A stretch of DNA of 64,000 bases from Thainema sp966674685 (lineage in GTDB: Bacteria; Cyanobacteriota; Cyanobacteriia; Phormidesmidales; Phormidesmidaceae). The DNA lies in NCBI GenBank assembly GCA_966674685.1, contig CBKWJC010000025.1, positions 1 through 64,000 on the forward strand, read 5' to 3'. Below are positions 59,656 to 64,000 of this stretch, piece by piece (within the stretch, counting starts at the first letter, position 1; each line of letters starts with the position of its first letter). The notes beneath the pieces were generated by a model, which was given only the letters and a program-made list of their open reading frames with translations, had not been told where the DNA came from and made no database searches. The position numbers and the translations under genes are program-made.

Positions 59656-62600
59656 ATGGCCTATTCTACTAGCTATCAAACTCAATCACCAACATTGCTA
59701 CACTTAGTTACTGACTATCAATTACTCTCTAGAAAGCTTAGCCTTGCAGTAATTTTGATTGGCATTATAGCCATTGTGGGCTGGATATTGAACATTTCAG
59801 TATTCAAAAGTATTTTGCCTGGGCTACCCACCATGAAAGTTAATACAGCCTTGTGCTTTATTTTAGGTGGGAGTAGTTTATGGCTATGGCATCAACGCAG
59901 TATGCTTCAGCATAAACTTCAAACTAAGCCTCAGAACTCAAAACTCAGAACTCAAAATTTAGTATCTAAAATCATCAGGCTTCTTATTGTTAGTTCTGCA
60001 TTTTTAGTCATTTTAATCGCTTCATTAACTTTAATTGAGTATAGATTTAACCTCGATTTAGGCATTGATCAACTGCTCATCGTGCAGCCAGAACCAGCAG
60101 ACAGTATGGCTCTACCAGGTCGTATGGCTCCCAATACAGCCGCTACATTTTTATCAATTGGCACAGCGCTTCTCTTGATGAGCAGCCATCGTACTAAGAT
60201 TTGGGCCACTCAAAGCTTGGCAATCACTGCTTGGCTCATGAGTTTTGTTGGACTGCTGGGTCACGTCTACGGCAGCGCCTACTTCTATACCGCAGGTTCT
60301 TATACTGGAATGGCAATTCATACTGCTATTGCCTTTCAACTATTGAGTGCCGGAATTCTAGGTGCTCTATCTGATCGCGGATTCATGGCTCTTTTGACGG
60401 GTCATGGAGCGGGCAGCGTGATGATCCGGCAGTTGCTGCCCATGGGAATCGTGCTGCCGCTATTAGCAGGCGGCTTATCACTGACTGGTTATCAGCTCAA
60501 GCTGTATAGCCCAGAAGTGGAAGCAGCTCTGGCCAGCACGCTCAATATTATCGTGTTCGCAGGATTAGTCAGCTGGAATGCTCAATGTCTTAACCAAGTT
60601 GACCGGAGAAGAAGACAGGTTGAACAGGAGCTACAGCAAGCCAATATGCGCCTAGAGCAGCGAGTAGAGGAGCGGACAGCTCAACTGCGCCAAAGTGAGG
60701 AACGCCTCAGTTTGGCCATTCAAGGAGCGGGCATGGGAACCTGGGATGTTGATTTAATTACGGGTAGAGAACTGTGGAATGATCAGCACTTCAAGCTGTT
60801 GGGCTATGAGCCTGTACCCAGTGGTGAGGTCAACCCTGAAATGTGGCAAAGCCGCGTTCATCCGGATGATTTAGAGCGGATACTCCAGGCAACAGAGCAG
60901 GCGCGGCAAGAGCGATCGCTATTTCATCCAGAGCATCGCGTGATTCGGGCTGATACTGGAGAAACCGTCTGGTTGTCAGCATTCGGTCGCTATTTTTATA
61001 ACGAGATGGGAGAAGCCATCCGATTCATTGGGGTTTTCTTTGACATTAGCGATCGCAAACAAGCCGAACTGCAACTGCAAGCATCACTTAAACAATTAGC
61101 CGATATTGAATTTGCCCTTGATCAATCGTCCATCGTTGCCATTACTGACGATCAAGGCACAATTACCTATGTCAATGATAAGTTTTGCCAGATTTCGCAG
61201 TATTCTCCAGCCGAATTGATCGGACAAAATCATCGCCTAATCAGCTCTGGTCATCATCCCAAATCATTTTTTCAAGCAATGTGGAAAATGATTTCAAGCG
61301 GTCAAGTTTGGCACGGTGAAGTTAAAAATCGGGCAAAAGATGGCACATATTATTGGGTAGATACGACAATTGTTCCGTTTCTAGGCGTCAATGGTAAACC
61401 CTATCAGTACGTAGCCATTCGTAGCGATATCACAGATCGCAAGCAGGCCGAAGATAATCTCAATCAACTCAATCGGGAGCTAGAACAGCGAATTACAGAG
61501 CGCACGGCTGAACTGCAACACATTAATCAGCATCTGCAACACTATGCGAATGAAGTTGAAGATCTGTACAACAATGCCCCCTGTGGCTATCATTCCCTCG
61601 ATGCAGATGGCAGGATTATTCAAATTAATAATACCGAATTGAAGTGGTTGGGCTATGAGCGCGAGGAAGTGCTTAATCAGAAAAAATTTTCTGATTTGCT
61701 GACGCCTAAAAGTTTAAAGAACTTTCAAGAAGACTTCGCTCAATTTAAACAGCGAGGCTATGTCAATAATCTGGAATTTGAGATTCTTCGCAAGGATGGA
61801 TCTATCCTATTTACTAGTTTGAATGCTACGGGCATCAAAGATGCGGCAGGCCGCTACGTCATGAGCCGCTCAACTCTGGTTGATATTAGCGAAAGGACGC
61901 GGCTTGAAGCCGATCGCAAACGGACGGAAGCTGAACGGCGCGAAATGCAGGTAGCGCTCGAAAATGCAGTCTCCGGTATTTCGCGGTTGGATGCCCAAGG
62001 CAACTATCTGTCTGTCAACCAAGCGTATGCGAGTGGGGCAGGTTATTCTCCCGCTGAAATGATTGGCACAGCATGGCAGAAAACCGTGCATCCTGATGAC
62101 GTGGAGAAACTGAGCGCTGCCTATCAGCAAATGCTGCGCGATGGCAAGGTGGAAGTGGAAGCCAAAGGGATTCGGAAAGATGGTTCCCTGTTCTACAAGC
62201 AGCTCGTGATGATTGCGATCTACGATGAGCAGCACCAGTTCGTTGGCCATCACTGCTTTATGAAGGACATCAGCGATCGCAAACAGGCAGAAGAAGCCCT
62301 CCGCCAGAGCGAGGCAACCCTCCGCAGCTTTTTTAACAGTGATGCCATGATGATGGGCATCGTTGAGCTGTATGACCAGGATATTCGCCACATTTCAGAT
62401 AATGCAGCAACGGCTCGCTTCTTTGGCACAACCCAAGCGGCGATGCAAAACCAATTGGCAACGGCTCTGGGCGTAACGCGCCAGCACATCGATTTTTGGC
62501 TTGATTATTATCGAGAAGCTCAGCAAACCCAGGCTCCGGTAAAGTTCGAGTATATTCATGAAGCTCCAGATAGCCAAAGGTGTTTATCAGTAACAGTGTG

Positions 62601-64000
62601 TGCGATCGCAACTCCTGTAGACTGCGCCCCGCGATGCTCCTACATGGTTGAAGATATTAGCGATCGCAAACAGGCAGAAAACGCACTCAGGCAGAGCGAA
62701 GAACGCTTGCAGCTTGCGCTAGAAGCCTCCGGTGACGGGCTGTGGGATTGGGATATGGCGACTGGCGACGTTTACTACAGTCCCCAATACATGAATATGT
62801 TGGGCTATGACGTGGGCGAACTCGCCAGCAATACCGAGACATGGGAGTATTTGACCCATCCCGACGATCGATCCTGGGTGCTTGATATTCTCAATGCCCA
62901 TATCCAAGACAGTTCCCAACCCTATTCCTTTGACTACCGACTCCGCACCAAAGCAGGAGACTGGAAGTGGGTGGCAGACTACGGCAAAATCGTTGCCCGC
63001 GATGACCAGGGCACTCCCCTACGAATGATTGGCACCCACAAAGATATTAGCGATCGCAAACAGATTGAACTCGAACTCCAGCAGGCTAAAGAAGCCGCCG
63101 AGCAGGCCAACCAGTCGAAGAGTCTGTTTTTGGCCAACATGAGTCATGAGCTACGCACTCCGCTCAACGTGATTCTGGGGTTTACCCAAGTCTTGCGCCG
63201 CGACTCGTCCCTATCGTCTACGCAACATGAAACCATTCAGACCATCCATCGCAGCGGCGAACATTTGCTCAGCCTGATTAATGACATTCTGGACATCTCA
63301 AAAATAGAAGCCGATCGCACATCCGTCGAAGATAGCAATTTCGATGTGCTAGCGCTCTTACAGTCTTTAGAAAACATGCTGCATCAGCGAGCCGTATCGA
63401 AGAATTTACAGTTCTATTTTGAAATTGCTCCAAACGTACCGCAATTTATTCGTACAGATGTCAATAAGCTGCGCCAAATCCTGATCAACTTACTCAGCAA
63501 CGCTATCAAGTTCACAGAGCAAGGACACGTCAGCCTGCGAGTTTCGCTAGAGGCTAATTCCAGGGAAGAGGGGATAGGGGATGGCAAAAATGAGACGTTA
63601 CTGGATCAGGACGGAAGAAACCAGACAGGGGATGGCATCGAGGAACCTCTGGCAGGGAGCGGAGAAAATGAAACGGTTGGTTCCACACCTTTCCTCAACA
63701 TCATGCTGCTGTTTGCAGTAGAGGATACGGGCGTAGGCATTGCAGAACATGAGCTTCAGACGATATTTGATGCCTTTGTACAAAGCCAGTCCGGAAAAAT
63801 AACCACGGGCGGTACTGGATTGGGCTTAACCATCAGTCGTCGATTAGCTCGTCTAATGAAGGGTGACATCTGGGTTCGCAGTGCGCTGGGACAAGGCAGC
63901 ACCTTCATTGTGCAGCTACCCATTCAAGTTGTAGAGGAAGCTGATATTCCTCCTGTAGTGCCGCAGCGACAACTGATTGGGCTAGCGCCGGGGCAACCAG
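59656..64000 (+). CDS. Giant PAS-rich hybrid histidine kinase (3' end beyond window)
   Basis: At least 1448 codons without a stop, so incomplete at the right edge. The N-terminal ~310 residues have several transmembrane helices (first ones LAVILIGIIAIVGWILNISV and NTALCFILGGSSLWLW). Then come about six PAS units, five of them ending in a near-identical DISDRKQAE-like tail, and a HisKA domain (FLANMSHELRTPLNVILGF, phosphorylatable His). The HATPase domain (LINLLSNAIKFTEQG, VEDTGVGI, TGGTGLGLTISRR) ends near the edge. A receiver probably follows. Likely a sensor for the nearby response regulator. Confidence 0.92.
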   Translation, partial: MAYSTSYQTQSPTLLHLVTDYQLLSRKLSLAVILIGIIAIVGWILNISVFKSILPGLPTMKVNTALCFILGGSSLWLWHQRSMLQHKLQTKPQNSKLRTQNLVSKIIRLLIVSSAFLVILIASLTLIEYRFNLDLGIDQLLIVQPEPADSMALPGRMAPNTAATFLSIGTALLLMSSHRTKIWATQSLAITAWLMSFVGLLGHVYGSAYFYTAGSYTGMAIHTAIAFQLLSAGILGALSDRGFMALLTGHGAGSVMIRQLLPMGIVLPLLAGGLSLTGYQLKLYSPEVEAALASTLNIIVFAGLVSWNAQCLNQVDRRRRQVEQELQQANMRLEQRVEERTAQLRQSEERLSLAIQGAGMGTWDVDLITGRELWNDQHFKLLGYEPVPSGEVNPEMWQSRVHPDDLERILQATEQARQERSLFHPEHRVIRADTGETVWLSAFGRYFYNEMGEAIRFIGVFFDISDRKQAELQLQASLKQLADIEFALDQSSIVAITDDQGTITYVNDKFCQISQYSPAELIGQNHRLISSGHHPKSFFQAMWKMISSGQVWHGEVKNRAKDGTYYWVDTTIVPFLGVNGKPYQYVAIRSDITDRKQAEDNLNQLNRELEQRITERTAELQHINQHLQHYANEVEDLYNNAPCGYHSLDADGRIIQINNTELKWLGYEREEVLNQKKFSDLLTPKSLKNFQEDFAQFKQRGYVNNLEFEILRKDGSILFTSLNATGIKDAAGRYVMSRSTLVDISERTRLEADRKRTEAERREMQVALENAVSGISRLDAQGNYLSVNQAYASGAGYSPAEMIGTAWQKTVHPDDVEKLSAAYQQMLRDGKVEVEAKGIRKDGSLFYKQLVMIAIYDEQHQFVGHHCFMKDISDRKQAEEALRQSEATLRSFFNSDAMMMGIVELYDQDIRHISDNAATARFFGTTQAAMQNQLATALGVTRQHIDFWLDYYREAQQTQAPVKFEYIHEAPDSQRCLSVTVCAIATPVDCAPRCSYMVEDISDRKQAENALRQSEERLQLALEASGDGLWDWDMATGDVYYSPQYMNMLGYDVGELASNTETWEYLTHPDDRSWVLDILNAHIQDSSQPYSFDYRLRTKAGDWKWVADYGKIVARDDQGTPLRMIGTHKDISDRKQIELELQQAKEAAEQANQSKSLFLANMSHELRTPLNVILGFTQVLRRDSSLSSTQHETIQTIHRSGEHLLSLINDILDISKIEADRTSVEDSNFDVLALLQSLENMLHQRAVSKNLQFYFEIAPNVPQFIRTDVNKLRQILINLLSNAIKFTEQGHVSLRVSLEANSREEGIGDGKNETLLDQDGRNQTGDGIEEPLAGSGENETVGSTPFLNIMLLFAVEDTGVGIAEHELQTIFDAFVQSQSGKITTGGTGLGLTISRRLARLMKGDIWVRSALGQGSTFIVQLPIQVVEEADIPPVVPQRQLIGLAPGQP

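Noticed and set aside
1..64000. tRNA or rRNA genes
   Set aside because: No GTTCGAATC-type T-arm with a matching acceptor stem and no rRNA motifs were found while reading; a dedicated scan could still be run.

Overview
The window is from a cyanobacterial chromosome. The palindrome GCGATCGC (HIP1) recurs throughout both coding and intergenic DNA, and the gene set includes CP12, a large CheA-type chemosensory operon, PAS-rich hybrid histidine kinases and STAND/NACHT NTPases. Gene order is loose, with many monocistronic genes separated by intergenic DNA that is full of short palindromic repeats.

Layout. 0.3-15.4 kb: BI-1 family protein, a TIGR02587/TIGR02588 membrane pair, a 1239-residue HTH/NB-ARC/WD40 STAND protein, small stress-type or hypothetical proteins, then a five-gene leftward operon (membrane coiled-coil protein, vWA lipoprotein with a solute-binding front end, small membrane protein, Ser/Thr kinase, GRDP-like protein). 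15.5-18.7 kb: an HTH-NACHT protein coupled to a two-cupin protein, a candidate defence module. 19.2 kb: DUF305 lipoprotein. 20.3-32.1 kb: a complete chemosensory operon (CheW, CheR, MCP, periplasmic substrate-binding lipoprotein, CheW, CheA-REC, CheB) followed by a REC-histidine kinase. 32.4-36.7 kb: CP12, two DUF202 proteins, a YqjD/YqjE-like pair, small proteins, GNAT. 36.7-42.9 kb: an accessory region with attC-like sites, three leftward orphan genes placed like integron cassettes, a short remnant resembling the N-terminus of an integron integrase, a GMC oxidoreductase and a UPF0175/DUF3368 toxin-antitoxin pair flanked by direct repeats. 43.2-53.5 kb: central carbon enzymes (PEP synthase, GAPDH with a small cupin, glycogen phosphorylase), a MerR-vWA pair and an HNH protein. 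53.5-57.2 kb: gene-poor, repeat-rich DNA with a DedA/TVP38 protein and a Nudix hydrolase. 57.2-64 kb: a three-receiver response regulator, a tiny zinc-ribbon protein and a giant PAS hybrid kinase that runs off the right edge.

How it works together. The chemosensory operon contains every core part except a CheY of its own (CheA carries a receiver). The periplasmic binding protein in its middle has no transporter genes beside it, so it may be a ligand-presenting partner for the MCP. CP12 and GAPDH belong to the same carbon-metabolism regulatory theme, although they lie 14 kb apart. The most unusual region is 36.7-42.9 kb: the attC-like sites, cassette boundaries that match each other, and the divergent integrase-like remnant together suggest a decayed chromosomal integron. 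At least six families of short palindromic MITE-like repeats are scattered across the window, in places nested in one another. No tRNA, rRNA, CRISPR array, intact transposase or complete prophage was recognised.
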